Shown here piece after piece: positions 47,927 to 56,977 of a stretch of 64,000 nucleotides of DNA. Made by a program: the position numbers and the translations under genes. The stretch's first letter is position 1; each line of letters opens with the position of its first letter. The stretch spans positions 2,480,001-2,544,000 of the forward strand of contig NZ_JACHZQ010000001.1 in assembly GCF_014193655.1 (NCBI RefSeq), given 5' to 3'. The stretch is from Rhizobium sp. BK313. GTDB taxonomy: Bacteria > Pseudomonadota > Alphaproteobacteria > Rhizobiales > Rhizobiaceae. The notes beneath the pieces were generated by a model. It saw only the letters and a program-made list of their open reading frames with translations. It was not told the origin of the DNA and did not search any database.

Positions 47927-48397
47927 TCAGTTGACCATCTGTTGTTCCAGGAAATGACCTAGTTGGTCGAGTTGGCTGGAGATGCCGCGTTGGCGATATT
48001 CAGGCTTATCACCGTCATCGAGGACTGTCATTTGTTCGGTCAGGATAAGCCGCGTACCTTTGGCAACCGGCTTCATTTCGACGGTGGTTAGCGAAACCGA
48101 GATCCGCGTTCCGTTGTGGGCCATGCTATAGGCATAGACGATGCGTGCCTCAGGCACGATATCCTCGTAACGGGCTTCGGCGACGAACTGCGACCCGTCA
48201 TCGAAGTGGAAGCGGCTGACATCGCGGCCACCGACACGGAAATCGCTTTCCTGGTAGCTCGTCTCGAAGCCTTCGCCGATCGCCTCCCATTGTGCCCTCG
48301 CTTTCGGGTCCGCCCACGCGGCGAAGACCCGCCTTGGCGAGGCGCCGTAGATCCGTTCAATCGAGAAAGTTGCATGGGTTGCGCTGCGGTCGGTCAT
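47927..48397 (-). CDS. SRPBCC (AHSA1-like) domain protein
   Basis: 156-residue START/SRPBCC protein: FSIERIYGASPRRVFAAWAD is the opening, RVGGRDVSRFHFDDGSQFVA the central strand pair, and ILTEQMTVLDDGD with the RQRGISSQLDQLGHFL C-terminal helix follow. ATG at 48397 has AGGAG. It lies 28 bases after an ArsR repressor, the second such pair in this window. The ligand is unknown; relatives are often annotated as ATPase activators or polyketide-type cyclases without proof. Confidence 0.85.
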   Translation of the reverse strand: MTDRSATHATFSIERIYGASPRRVFAAWADPKARAQWEAIGEGFETSYQESDFRVGGRDVSRFHFDDGSQFVAEARYEDIVPEARIVYAYSMAHNGTRISVSLTTVEMKPVAKGTRLILTEQMTVLDDGDKPEYRQRGISSQLDQLGHFLEQQMVN

Positions 48398-48425
48398 AAT
48401 CCTGCTCCTCAGTTGCGGATTGATT

Positions 48426-48767
48426 TCATGCCTCCGGCTCCTCCGGATGTGCGTCGAGATAGTCGCCCAACCGATCGAGGCTGCCCTCCCAATAGGCACG
48501 CCGCTCGCCGATCCAACGTTCGGCCAGACGCAATGCCGCAGGTTCAATGCGGCATGTCCTGACCCGCCCGACCTTCTGCGAGCGTACGAGACCGCTTGCC
48601 TCCAGCATCTGCAGGTGCTGCATCACCGACGGCAGCGACATGACCAATGGTTCGGCCAGTTCACTCACCGAAGCAGGGCCGTGACAGAGTCGATCCACCA
48701 TGCTGCGGCGCGCCGGATCAGCGAGCGCTTGGAACATCAGATCAAGTTCAGATGATTGGTTAAGCAT
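48426..48767 (-). CDS. ArsR-family winged-helix repressor
   Basis: 113 aa. LMFQALADPARRSMVDRLCH opens the domain; PLVMSLPSVMQHLQMLEASG is the recognition helix and SQKVGRVRTCRIEP the wing. No metal-binding cysteine cluster beyond single residues. The start codon is part of a perfect palindrome (TGTGCCTA-N6-TAGGCACA), so the repressor probably binds over its own start region. First gene of the ArsR-SRPBCC unit. Confidence 0.88.
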   Translation of the reverse strand: MLNQSSELDLMFQALADPARRSMVDRLCHGPASVSELAEPLVMSLPSVMQHLQMLEASGLVRSQKVGRVRTCRIEPAALRLAERWIGERRAYWEGSLDRLGDYLDAHPEEPEA

Positions 48768-48829
48768 GTGCCTAAGTATATAGGCACAGTCATGTCCGTC
48801 AATAGATACTTAGGTAATTTATTAAGTAT
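48767..48829. promoter_or_regulatory. Operator candidate with two inverted repeats
   Basis: TGTGCCTA-AGTATA-TAGGCACA (48767-48788) is perfect over 8-bp arms and touches the ArsR start codon. ATACTTA-N10-TAAGTAT (48806-48829) follows upstream. The tract is AT-rich between GC-rich genes. These are good candidates for ArsR autoregulation. Confidence 0.6.
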
Positions 48830-48832
48830 TTT

Positions 48833-49585
48833 TCACCGCTTCATGAACGCTTCAAATGCCGCCCGGGCCTCGGCGCTCTTCAACTGCGCCGCAAAGTGTC
48901 TTGCTTCCTCGTCGATGCGGGCGAGAACGTGCTCGGTGGAGCCTCGCATCAAATTGCGCGCGATCCGCAGAGCCTCGGGCGGTTTGGCGGCAAGCATGGC
49001 AGCGAGCGACATGGTTTCGGCTTCCAGCGCTTCCGGCGTGGTGACTTTCCAGATCAGGCCGGCATCTTTTGCTTCCGCAGCAGAAAAGCCCTCGCCAAGA
49101 GCGAGCAGAGCGAAGGCGCGCTGGTGGCCCATAAGCCGCGGCGCAATCAGGCTGGACGCGGCTTCGGGGACGAGGGCGAGATCGACGAAGGGTGTTTTGA
49201 ACAGGCTGCGGTCGGAAGCGATGGTCAGGTCGCAATGGAGGTGGATCGTGGCGCCGATGCCGATCGCCAGGCCGTCGACACCGGAGACGACGGGCTTTTT
49301 CGCCGTGGCCAGCGCGCCCAGGAAGTCCAACACCTCGCGGCCCATGCTGCCGCTCGTGGCGAAGGCCAGGAAATCGGCCAAGTCGTTACCGGCGGAAAAG
49401 CAGCCTTCACTGCCGAGGAAGGCGGTGACGCGGATATCCGATGTCTCACCCGCTGCCCGCAGCGCGTCAGTCATCGTCTGATACATGGCGCGGGTGATGG
49501 CGTTTTTCTTTTCCGGCCGGTTGAACCGGATTACCTGCACATACGGCGCGGTCTCAGGGCGTTCGATCAGGATATGGTCGGTCAA
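48833..49585 (-). CDS. Enoyl-CoA hydratase/isomerase
   Basis: Crotonase-fold protein of 250 aa in a probable beta-oxidation or side-chain degradation operon. Oxyanion-hole loop SEGCFSAGNDLADF near 60 and KPVVSGVDGLAIGIGATIHL near 97; ALVPEAASSLIAPRLMG near 140 is in the catalytic-glutamate region. Start is TTG at 49585: GAGGA lies eight bases upstream and MTDHILIERPE is a normal family start. Ten bases separate it from the acyl-CoA dehydrogenase. Confidence 0.9.
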   Translation of the reverse strand: MTDHILIERPETAPYVQVIRFNRPEKKNAITRAMYQTMTDALRAAGETSDIRVTAFLGSEGCFSAGNDLADFLAFATSGSMGREVLDFLGALATAKKPVVSGVDGLAIGIGATIHLHCDLTIASDRSLFKTPFVDLALVPEAASSLIAPRLMGHQRAFALLALGEGFSAAEAKDAGLIWKVTTPEALEAETMSLAAMLAAKPPEALRIARNLMRGSTEHVLARIDEEARHFAAQLKSAEARAAFEAFMKR

Positions 49586-49595
49586 GTATGTGTCC

Positions 49596-51374
49596 TCAGG
49601 CAAGAGCGATGCGCGCAGCTTCGAGACTGGAAGCGCCGGTGACGATGCGATCGGTGAGTGCGGTGGCTTCGGCCAGCATGTTTTCCGCAGCAAAGCGGCA
49701 GAGCGCGATGCGCTTTTCCCCCTCGCCATCCGAAGCATCGGCCAGCCCCCCCTTAGCGAGATAGCAGCTCGTCAGGACGAGGCCGAAAAGCCGCTGATAA
49801 GGCGTGGCGCCCGCCAAGGCATCGGCGATGCGGCCCTCCGCCTGGCATGCCAACAGCCATTCGCTTGCCGCTTCGAGATCGGTGATAGCGGCGTACAGCC
49901 GTGCGGCCGTCTCGCCAAAACCGTCAAGATTGGATTTGGCAACGGCATCAGCAATCTCGCGCAGCTCGGCGGTGAAGCCACGCACATGGTCGCCGTTGGC
50001 GATTGTCAGTTTACGCGTCACGAGGTCGATCGCTTGGATGCCGTTGGTACCTTCATAGATCGGCGCGATGCGGGCGTCGCGCAACAGGCGGGCCGCACCC
50101 GTCTCCTCGATGAAACCCATGCCACCATGCACCTGGATGCCGAGCGAGGCGACATCGACGCCGGTATCGGTGGAAAAGGATTTGGCGATTGGCGTCAGCA
50201 GGGCGGCGCGCTCCTGCCAATGTCGCGCCTTGCCTGGATCGCGATGCGACATGTCGATTGCCTCGGCACAGACATAGCAGATGGCACGGGAACCTTGTGT
50301 CAGCGCCTTCATCGTCAGCAGCATGCGGGCGATGTCGGGATGTTCGATGATCGGGCTCATGCCTGCGCTTGTCGTACCCGGTGCCCGGCCCTGCGTGCGT
50401 TCTTTTGCATAGGCGATGGCTTTCTGCGTCGCGGCCTCGGCGATCGCCACGCCCTGGATGCCGACGGCGAGGCGCGCATTGTTCATCATGGTGAACATGC
50501 AAGCGAGGCCCTTGTTCTCTTCGCCGACGAGCCACGCAACAGCACCCTTTTCGGTGCCGTATTTGCCGTCGCCGTAGATTATCGTGCAGGTCGGGGAGCC
50601 ATGGATGCCGAGTTTATGCTCCAGCGAATGGGCGAAATAATCGTTGCGAGCCCCAAGCGAGCCATCGTCATTGACGAGGAATTTAGGCACCAGAAACAGT
50701 GAAATGCCGCGCGTGCCCGCAGGCGCATCCGGAAGGCGGGCGAGCACGAAATGGACGATATTCTCCGCCGCCTCGTGATCGCCCCAGGTGATGAAAATCT
50801 TCTGGCCGAATAGCCGATAGGTGCCGTCGTCGCGGCGTTCGGCGCGGGTGCGCAGTGCCCCGACGTCGGAGCCGGCATGCGGCTCGGTCAGGTTCATGGT
50901 ACCGGCCCATTCGCCGGAAACCAGTTTTGTCAGATACTTGCGCTTAAGGTCTTCGCTGCCGTGCGCGATCAGCGCCTCGACCGCACCCATGGTCAGCGTC
51001 GGCGCGAGGCCAAAGGCCATGGAAGCGGAATTCCACATTTCCAGCGTCGCGACATTCAGCATGTGCGGCAGGCCCTGACCGCCGAACTCTTCCGGTGCGG
51101 TCAGTCCGTTCCAACCGCCGGCAATCCAGTCGCGATAGAGCTTCTCCCAGCCATCGGGCAACATCACCTTGCCATCGACAAGCTTCGCGCCCTGCCGATC
51201 GCCGATCTCGGCCAGCGGCTCCATCTCATCCCCGGCAAAACGGCCGGCCTCGGTCACAATGGCGTCGACGACATCACCGCTGAGATCGCCTAGACGCCCC
51301 TCTTCCATCGCTTGCCCCATGCCAGCAATATGCTTCAGCGTAAACGCGATTTCCTCGACCGGCGCCTTGTACAT
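49596..51374 (-). CDS. Acyl-CoA dehydrogenase
   Basis: FAD-dependent dehydrogenase of 592 aa, longer than the 380-aa short types; this length fits the AcdP/DmdC-like branch with an additional C-terminal domain. Landmarks: GWNGLTAPEEFGGQGLPHML, TMNLTEPHAGSDVGALRTRA, GQKIFITWGDHEAAENIVH, and QVHGGMGFIEETGAARLLRD with EGTNGIQAIDLVTRK. First gene of the two-gene unit with the enoyl-CoA hydratase. Specific acyl chain unknown. Confidence 0.92.
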   Translation of the reverse strand: MYKAPVEEIAFTLKHIAGMGQAMEEGRLGDLSGDVVDAIVTEAGRFAGDEMEPLAEIGDRQGAKLVDGKVMLPDGWEKLYRDWIAGGWNGLTAPEEFGGQGLPHMLNVATLEMWNSASMAFGLAPTLTMGAVEALIAHGSEDLKRKYLTKLVSGEWAGTMNLTEPHAGSDVGALRTRAERRDDGTYRLFGQKIFITWGDHEAAENIVHFVLARLPDAPAGTRGISLFLVPKFLVNDDGSLGARNDYFAHSLEHKLGIHGSPTCTIIYGDGKYGTEKGAVAWLVGEENKGLACMFTMMNNARLAVGIQGVAIAEAATQKAIAYAKERTQGRAPGTTSAGMSPIIEHPDIARMLLTMKALTQGSRAICYVCAEAIDMSHRDPGKARHWQERAALLTPIAKSFSTDTGVDVASLGIQVHGGMGFIEETGAARLLRDARIAPIYEGTNGIQAIDLVTRKLTIANGDHVRGFTAELREIADAVAKSNLDGFGETAARLYAAITDLEAASEWLLACQAEGRIADALAGATPYQRLFGLVLTSCYLAKGGLADASDGEGEKRIALCRFAAENMLAEATALTDRIVTGASSLEAARIALA

Positions 51375-51657
51375 GGTGTTTTCCTCCGCAGTGACGATGC
51401 CGACAGTCTACCTCACCCAAGCTATCGGCCGCATGTTGTTTATAGCTTATTGATTTTTACGTAAACGTCAATTTTGAAGAGGCAATCCCTTAACATCTAA
51501 GTTGCGTCTGCAACCAGCCGGCGATTCTTCAATCGCCTCGCCCCGCTGCGGCATTTCCGCCATACTGCAGGATTGTCACGCCGCATCCCGGACTTGCATA
51601 AACAACCGTCATGAACAATGACTATGCAACTCCTTTGACGATGCGAACAATCCGGCC

Positions 51658-52659
51658 ATGAACACAATCACGTCAGCCACCACGATACCTGGTCTCGTCT
51701 GGGCCTATCGCCTTCGTCCCGGCGTGGGCAAGCCGGAGCGGCTGTCCGATGATACCGACCGCGCCTCGTTGTTTGCCGAGGATGGTTTCCTGTGGCTGCA
51801 TCTGAGCCTTGTCGATGCCCGTGTGCCTGCGTTTCTGGAGGACGCACCAGGGCTGAACGAAGCGGCTCGTACGGCGCTGACGACGCATGAGACACATGCG
51901 ACAATCACCGTTGACGACCAGATGCTGTTCGGCACATTGGTCGATTTCCAGCGTGAATTCGATCAGGACACGCGCGACATCGGCTGGCTGCATTTCGTGC
52001 TCACCGACCGCATGCTCATCACCACGAGAGTGCAACCGCTGCGCAGCGTCGAGCGGGCGCGCATGCTGATCGAAAAAAACGCCGCCAAATTCTCCCGCCC
52101 GATCGATATCTTCGAGCTGCTGGTCGTGGAATTCCAGCGCACCTTGATCTCATTGGTCATCGAGATGACCGAGGAGCTGAACCTTATCGAGGATTTCGTT
52201 TACGAGAATGCACCGCGCGACGAACGCCGACGGCTGGCGCCTGTGCGGCGGACGATCGTGCGCCTGCACCGGCATCTACGCACCGTCTTGACACTGATGC
52301 GCCGCGCCGCGGCGTCCGACGACGAGGAGATGCCGCTCGGTTTCGAGGATGTTGCCGGCCGCTTGACGGGCCGGCTGGAGGCTGTGGATCATGACGTCTA
52401 CGCGCTGCAGGAGCGTGCGAGGCTGCTGCATGAAGAAATCGACTCGAAGCTTTCCTCCGAGATCAACCGCCATCTCTACATCCTGTCTATCATGACGGCT
52501 TTCCTGTTGCCGCCGACGCTCGTGACCGGCTTTTTTGGTATGAATACGTCGAATCTGCCTTTTTCAGGCGGCGGTGCCGGCACTGAATATGCCGTCGGCC
52601 TCATCATCGCCTCGATGGTGCTCGCCTGGTGGCTGCTCAAGCGGGTCAACATTCTCTGA
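51658..52659 (+). CDS. CorA/ZntB-type divalent metal transporter
   Basis: Membrane channel or transporter of 333 aa: large cytoplasmic N-terminal funnel domain and two C-terminal helices (about 272-293 and 308-328). The selectivity motif GMNTSNLPF follows the first helix (CorA proper has GMNFxxMPE). The absence of the MPE and presence of SNLPF suit the ZntB side of the family, so zinc or mixed specificity is more likely than strict magnesium uptake. ATG at 51658. Confidence 0.88.
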   Translation: MNTITSATTIPGLVWAYRLRPGVGKPERLSDDTDRASLFAEDGFLWLHLSLVDARVPAFLEDAPGLNEAARTALTTHETHATITVDDQMLFGTLVDFQREFDQDTRDIGWLHFVLTDRMLITTRVQPLRSVERARMLIEKNAAKFSRPIDIFELLVVEFQRTLISLVIEMTEELNLIEDFVYENAPRDERRRLAPVRRTIVRLHRHLRTVLTLMRRAAASDDEEMPLGFEDVAGRLTGRLEAVDHDVYALQERARLLHEEIDSKLSSEINRHLYILSIMTAFLLPPTLVTGFFGMNTSNLPFSGGGAGTEYAVGLIIASMVLAWWLLKRVNIL

Positions 52660-52683
52660 CGCAGGATATTCATTAACAGAAAA

Positions 52684-52706
52684 CCGCCCGGCGTATGGCC
52701 GGGCGG
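52684..52706 (-). terminator. Intrinsic terminator of the BA14K gene
   Basis: Perfect 9-bp stem CCGCCCGGC/GCCGGGCGG around a 5-base loop, followed on the minus strand by TTTTCTG. It is 29 bases past the BA14K stop and also serves the end of the convergent corA-like gene. Confidence 0.8.
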
Positions 52707-52734
52707 CTTGCATCGATAGGCCGAAATCTCTCGC

Positions 52735-53202
52735 TCAAAAGTAGGGCGAGTAGCACTGTTGCCGGGGGCCATAATTGGGCTGGAACGTGTTGTCATAAGC
52801 CCGGTAAGACCGATAGCGCGATGCGCACCATTCGATATGGCGCGGATTGATGCCTGCGGCCGGAGCCGGGTCGACGTAGCGCGGCTGGCTGGCAATTGCG
52901 CCACCGATGATGGCTCCGGCGCCGAAAGCCGCGAGCGGGAACCAATAGCCGTCGTAATAGCGGTAGCCATGACGATAGCCCGGATAACCGCGATAGCCGC
53001 CGTACCAGCCGCGACGATAGTACCCACCGCGATAGCCGCCATAGTGGCGCCATTGAACCTGCTGGATGTCGGCAGGAGCGGCCTTGTCTGCTGCCGCAAC
53101 GGGCGCGGCAGGCATCTGCATTGCGAAGGACGGGGTGAAGCTCGTCAGAGCCACAGCGACCGAAACAGCGATAGTCGCAATTCTCGCACGGAAACCAAGC
53201 AT
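52735..53202 (-). CDS. BA14K family exported protein
   Basis: 155 aa, with a signal peptide (1-27, PSFAMQ). The middle is a Tyr/Gly/Arg-rich repeat (about 52-88) of [20 protein letters not shown] type, and the last 35 residues are the BA14K domain: [19 protein letters not shown] with the second Cys in QQCYSPYF. A hydrophobic Ala/Gly segment (about 90-105) precedes it. BA14K was named from a Brucella lectin-like antigen; function in rhizobia is not defined. Terminator at 52684. Confidence 0.87.
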   Translation of the reverse strand: MLGFRARIATIAVSVAVALTSFTPSFAMQMPAAPVAAADKAAPADIQQVQWRHYGGYRGGYYRRGWYGGYRGYPGYRHGYRYYDGYWFPLAAFGAGAIIGGAIASQPRYVDPAPAAGINPRHIEWCASRYRSYRAYDNTFQPNYGPRQQCYSPYF

Positions 53203-53344
53203 TTATATCTCCATTCCCTGGCTTATTTTGTGCTCAGGCAAATAATATTCCGTATTGGGGAAGGATCCCCAAAACAGGGTTCGAGTTACCTGCTGCGCCG
53301 CGCGTTCACTAAGGCGCGCCGGGACGCAGCGGCGCATAGTCTTT

Positions 53345-53371
53345 CCCCTAAATCGGTACCAATTTAAGGGG
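53345..53371. repeat. Rhizobial palindromic intergenic element
   Basis: CCCCTAAAT-CGGTACC-AATTTAAGGGG forms a near-perfect palindrome (one bulge) between the BA14K gene and the GH25-like gene, flanked by a GC-rich block (GCGCGCCGGGACGC). I recognise the AACCCCTTAAAT...GGGGAAAG core as an intergenic element repeated in Rhizobium genomes. The short open frames over it are not genes. Confidence 0.6.
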
Positions 53372-53450
53372 TTATGCGCGGACCCCACGGTCAATTTATA
53401 GCGATCTCATTCTTAACCCAGGATTAACCACCGATCCTTACCATTGTTTC

Positions 53451-54449
53451 ATGAAGGGATACCGGCAGACTCGCGTTCTGATTTGCAGTTTCCTGATGAT
53501 CCTGGCGCTGCTGGGATCGGCTTCCCGGCTTGCGGCCGGTGAGAACCAGCCTTGGAACGATCCCAAAAACGCCCTCATTGTCGATGCCTATGAGTTGAAT
53601 ACCATCGATTGGGATCAACTGCTGCAGGACAAACGCATTGCGGCCTTCATCTCCAAAGCCTCCGACGGCCTTCCTGAAAGTTTTACCTGTTTAGGCGATC
53701 ACGCCGGCGACACGTTTGCTCACTGCAAGACGATGTGGCGTAAATATGCGGTCAGCCGCGAGCTATATCAGACCCGCCGCATGCTAGCGAAAATGAACGG
53801 CCTGCTTTGGGGCGCTTATCATCTGGGACGGCCTGGCAATCCGATCGACCAGGCTAATCATTTTCTCGATTATGCCGATCCGAAACCGGACGAGCTGATG
53901 GTGCTCGATATCGACGGGATGGACACGACCCAATTCATGTCGCTGGACGATGCACAGATCTTTGTCGGTCACATCAAGGTGAGAACCGGTCGTTATCCCA
54001 TCCTCTACACCAACCACAACACCGCCCGTTACATCGCCGATCACCGTGATGATTATCCGATCCTGTCGCGGTTGCCGCTGTGGTACGCGCGTTATAAGCC
54101 GGATGTGAAAGGCACCTTCCCGCTCGGCAATTGGGACAATTATGCACTCTGGCAATTCTCCTCGTCCGACAATTGCTCGGAGAAGACCTGTCCTTACCGG
54201 GTGCCGGGGACGCTCATCGATATCGATGTCAATGTCGCGCCGATGACGAAGGTGCAGCTCGCGAAGATCTGGCCGCAGGGCGATCTGCTGCCCGCCAAAC
54301 CGGAGCCTGCGCCCATGATCATCGCCAAGGGGCCGAGCTGTACCGGCTCGCTGCAGACGCTCGCTTCGCTGATGATCGATCCCATCGTCACCGCCGCTAC
54401 CCAGCCTAAGCCGGTCGAGATCAACGAGCTGAATTATCAGGATTTCTGA
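53451..54449 (+). CDS. GH25-family (lysozyme-like) exported protein with altered catalytic site
   Basis: 332 aa with a signal peptide (1-29). The TIM-barrel lysozyme motifs are ALIVDAYELN (D45), GAYHLGRPGNPIDQANHFLD, and LMVLDIDGMD; then YPILYTNHN, PLWYARYK and YALWQFSSS. Active GH25 enzymes carry DxE in the third motif; here it is D153-I-D155, a Glu-to-Asp change that may reduce or change activity. The C-terminal 60 residues are Pro-rich with no known domain. ATG at 53451. Probably acts on peptidoglycan in the periplasm or has become a binding protein. Confidence 0.8.
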   Translation: MKGYRQTRVLICSFLMILALLGSASRLAAGENQPWNDPKNALIVDAYELNTIDWDQLLQDKRIAAFISKASDGLPESFTCLGDHAGDTFAHCKTMWRKYAVSRELYQTRRMLAKMNGLLWGAYHLGRPGNPIDQANHFLDYADPKPDELMVLDIDGMDTTQFMSLDDAQIFVGHIKVRTGRYPILYTNHNTARYIADHRDDYPILSRLPLWYARYKPDVKGTFPLGNWDNYALWQFSSSDNCSEKTCPYRVPGTLIDIDVNVAPMTKVQLAKIWPQGDLLPAKPEPAPMIIAKGPSCTGSLQTLASLMIDPIVTAATQPKPVEINELNYQDF

Positions 54450-54527
54450 TTCTCGCTCTTGAGAACGATCCTGTCTGAAATTCGCCTCACGCCTTTCACC
54501 GCGCGGTCCGTCAGCTCGGGGCCATAC

Positions 54528-55616
54528 TCAGGCTTCTATCTGCACATCCGACTTGGGCCGCGAGCAGCAGGCAAGGATATAGCCTTCGTCGATTTCGTCG
54601 TCGAGGATGCCGCCATTGTGGCTCATCTCGACCTCACCCGACAGTTTCATCACCCGGCAAGTGCCACAGAGACCAGATTCACAGGCGGCGCCTATGCGCA
54701 CACCGGCGCCGCGCGCAGCCTGCAGAATCGTCTGCCCCGGGGCGCAAGCGACATCCTTGCCGGCCATGGTGAAGCGGATCGAGGTCGCCGCCTCCGTCGA
54801 CGCGTCATCGCTGACCTCGGCCAGTGGCGTTGCCGCCTGTGCCGGCTGGAAGCTTTCCTGATGGTAGCGCGCCATGTCGAAGCCATGGGCTTCCAGCATG
54901 GAGCGGACGGCGTCCATGAAGATTTCCGGGCCGCAGCAGAAAATGGTGCGTTCCATGAAATCAGGCGCCAGCAGTCCGATCTTCGCCTTGTCGATACGGC
55001 CTTTCAGCCCTGACCAGAGATCTGTGCGGCCGCAGCCCTCGACGATGAAACCGAGATCGAGGTTTGGCATGAAGCGGGCCAGATATTCCAGCTCCGAGCG
55101 AAAAATGATATCGGCGGGGCTGCGCGAGCAATTGATGAACGTGATGTCCGAAAGTGGTGCGGTGTCGGCCATATAGCGCGTCATTGCCATCATCGGCGTG
55201 ATGCCTGAGCCGGCGGAAACGAAGAGATATTTTTCGCCGGGATGACGGACATGGCTAAAATCGCCAAGGGGACCAAAAGCCCGGATGCGCATGCCGGGCT
55301 TCAGGTTCTCAAACATCCAGCGCGTGCCGATGCTGTCCTTCTGCGCCTTCACCGTGACGGCGACAGAAAAGGGCCGCGACGGCGTGGACGACAGCGTATA
55401 GGTGCGCATGACCGGCTCCGGAGCCGTCGGCAGTTCCAAGGTCACGAACTGGCCGGGCAGATAGCGGAACCAGTTGTCCTTGTCGGAGCGGAAGGTGAAG
55501 GTCATCACATCGGGCGCTTCCGGCGTTGCCGAGAGGCATTCGAGCAGATGCTGCCTATCGCTCCAAGGCTGCATCTGGTCCAAGTGCTGATGACGGAGAG
55601 AGACGGACATATTCAT
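54528..55616 (-). CDS. gbcB: Glycine betaine monooxygenase, ferredoxin-reductase subunit
   Basis: Electron-supply subunit (362 aa) for the Rieske oxygenase GbcA. Domains: FAD-binding (YLPGQFVTLEL, RTYTLSSTPS), NAD-binding (YLFVSAGSGITPMMAMTRYM), and a C-terminal plant-type [2Fe-2S] ferredoxin with CESGLCGTCRVMKL and later ACCS. Three bases separate it from gbcA. Together they demethylate glycine betaine to dimethylglycine plus formaldehyde. It is presumably under the same cobalamin riboswitch. Confidence 0.9.
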   Translation of the reverse strand: MNMSVSLRHQHLDQMQPWSDRQHLLECLSATPEAPDVMTFTFRSDKDNWFRYLPGQFVTLELPTAPEPVMRTYTLSSTPSRPFSVAVTVKAQKDSIGTRWMFENLKPGMRIRAFGPLGDFSHVRHPGEKYLFVSAGSGITPMMAMTRYMADTAPLSDITFINCSRSPADIIFRSELEYLARFMPNLDLGFIVEGCGRTDLWSGLKGRIDKAKIGLLAPDFMERTIFCCGPEIFMDAVRSMLEAHGFDMARYHQESFQPAQAATPLAEVSDDASTEAATSIRFTMAGKDVACAPGQTILQAARGAGVRIGAACESGLCGTCRVMKLSGEVEMSHNGGILDDEIDEGYILACCSRPKSDVQIEA

Positions 55617-55619
55617 AAC

Positions 55620-56864
55620 TCAGGCGACCGCCGACAGCTTGGCCTGATCGCCCTGCAGCCGATTGATCATGAAATTCGTGTACCATTCGACGAACTGCAT
55701 GACGCCGCCCTCGTGGATTTCCGAATAAGGACCGGGCTCATAGGCCGGCGAGCGGATGCCGAAGGCGTTTTCCTCGACGATGCGGCGGTCCTGGTCGTTG
55801 GTTTCCGTCCAGACATGGGTCAGCTCTTCGAGATCGTAATCGACGCCTTCGACTGCATCTTTGTGCACCAGCCATTTGGTGGTGACGGCAGTCTCCTCGG
55901 CGCTAATCGGCAGCACGCGGAAAGAGATGGCGTGGTCGCCGAGGAGGTGATTCCACGTCGTCGGGTAATGGAACAATAGCATCGTGCCGATGTTGTTGAT
56001 TGTTACGTCAGGGGACAGCGGCCGCTCGACGGCGCGCTGGCCGGACATGGTGTAGCTTTCAGCCCCTTCGATCAGCGGCATGCGGGCGGTGCGGAACTGG
56101 CCATCCTGCGAGAGCTTGAATTCACTCGGCAGGCCGGCGGCTTCGCAGCGCTGCCAGTGGTCGGTGATGACGGGATCGCTCATCGCCCCCTGCACGCCGC
56201 TGACGGTCGGCGCTTCCGGAAAAGTACGACAGAGCTCCGGATGATTGGCAGCGCAGTGGTAGCACTCGCGATTGTTTTCCCATACGAGCTTCCAGTTTCC
56301 CTTCTCGATAATGGTGCTCTGGAAGGCGACCTTGGCCTCGCCGATACGATGCGGCGCTATATAAGGCTCGATCGTGGTGCGGACCGAGGAGAAGTCCGGG
56401 GCGCTCTTCGCGAGACAGATGAAGATATAGCCGCCGACGCTTTCGCAATGGACTGGCTTCAGGGAGAATTGGCTCTTGTCGAAATCCTCGGCCATCTGCC
56501 GAGCGAAAAGCAGCGAACCGTCGAGCTCATAGGTCCACTGGTGGTAGGGGCAGACAAGCTTGGCCGAAGAACCGCGCTCGGACGCGCATACACGCGAGCC
56601 GCGGTGGCGACAGCTGTTGTGGAAAGCGCGGATGACCTGATCTCGGCCGCGGACGATGACGACGGGATAATCGCCGATCTGGACGGTGAAATAATTACCC
56701 GCACGCGGCACTTCGCAATCATGGCCGATGAACAGCCAGTCGCGATAATAGATCGTCTCCATGTCGAGCTTGAAATAATCGGGATCGGTATAGAAAGGCT
56801 GCTCCAGGCTGAAACCCTGGCGACGGTTCTTCAATTGCCGCAAAACATTGGTGCTGATATCCAC
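55620..56864 (-). CDS. gbcA: Glycine betaine monooxygenase, Rieske oxygenase subunit
   Basis: Rieske non-heme iron oxygenase (414 aa). Rieske centre: CRHRGSRVCASERG (Cys-His) and CPYHQWTYELDGSLL; mononuclear iron site: NRECYHCAANHPELCRTF, with the facial Asp further on. The sequence matches GbcA closely (KLVCPYHQWTYELDG, KPVHCESVGGYIFICLA). Start is GTG at 56864 with AAGGATAGG upstream; reading further up only runs into the riboswitch. gbcB follows in the same transcript. Formaldehyde and glycine formed downstream can feed C1 metabolism and, through glycine, tetrapyrroles. Confidence 0.92.
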   Translation of the reverse strand: MDISTNVLRQLKNRRQGFSLEQPFYTDPDYFKLDMETIYYRDWLFIGHDCEVPRAGNYFTVQIGDYPVVIVRGRDQVIRAFHNSCRHRGSRVCASERGSSAKLVCPYHQWTYELDGSLLFARQMAEDFDKSQFSLKPVHCESVGGYIFICLAKSAPDFSSVRTTIEPYIAPHRIGEAKVAFQSTIIEKGNWKLVWENNRECYHCAANHPELCRTFPEAPTVSGVQGAMSDPVITDHWQRCEAAGLPSEFKLSQDGQFRTARMPLIEGAESYTMSGQRAVERPLSPDVTINNIGTMLLFHYPTTWNHLLGDHAISFRVLPISAEETAVTTKWLVHKDAVEGVDYDLEELTHVWTETNDQDRRIVEENAFGIRSPAYEPGPYSEIHEGGVMQFVEWYTNFMINRLQGDQAKLSAVA

Positions 56865-56977
56865 TTTGCCTATCCTTGCGCAGTACCAGGCAGCAGGCAG
56901 AGGACATGCACCGGTCGGCCTTGGACGGCTCAACGCGTTGCCCCGACCGCCCGCCGCGGTCAGTAAATCTATCACCC
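56865..56977 (-). promoter_or_regulatory. Expression platform between the riboswitch and gbcA
   Basis: The transcript can pair CGGTCGG (56949 to 56943) with CCGACCG (56918 to 56912) and holds the AAGGATAGG ribosome site of gbcA. There is no T-run, so control is more likely by access to the ribosome site or by Rho than by an intrinsic terminator. Confidence 0.45.

Noticed and set aside
53203..53394. 63-codon minus-strand frame upstream of BA14K
   Set aside because: It lies over the palindromic repeat element and reads through its arms; no ribosome site.
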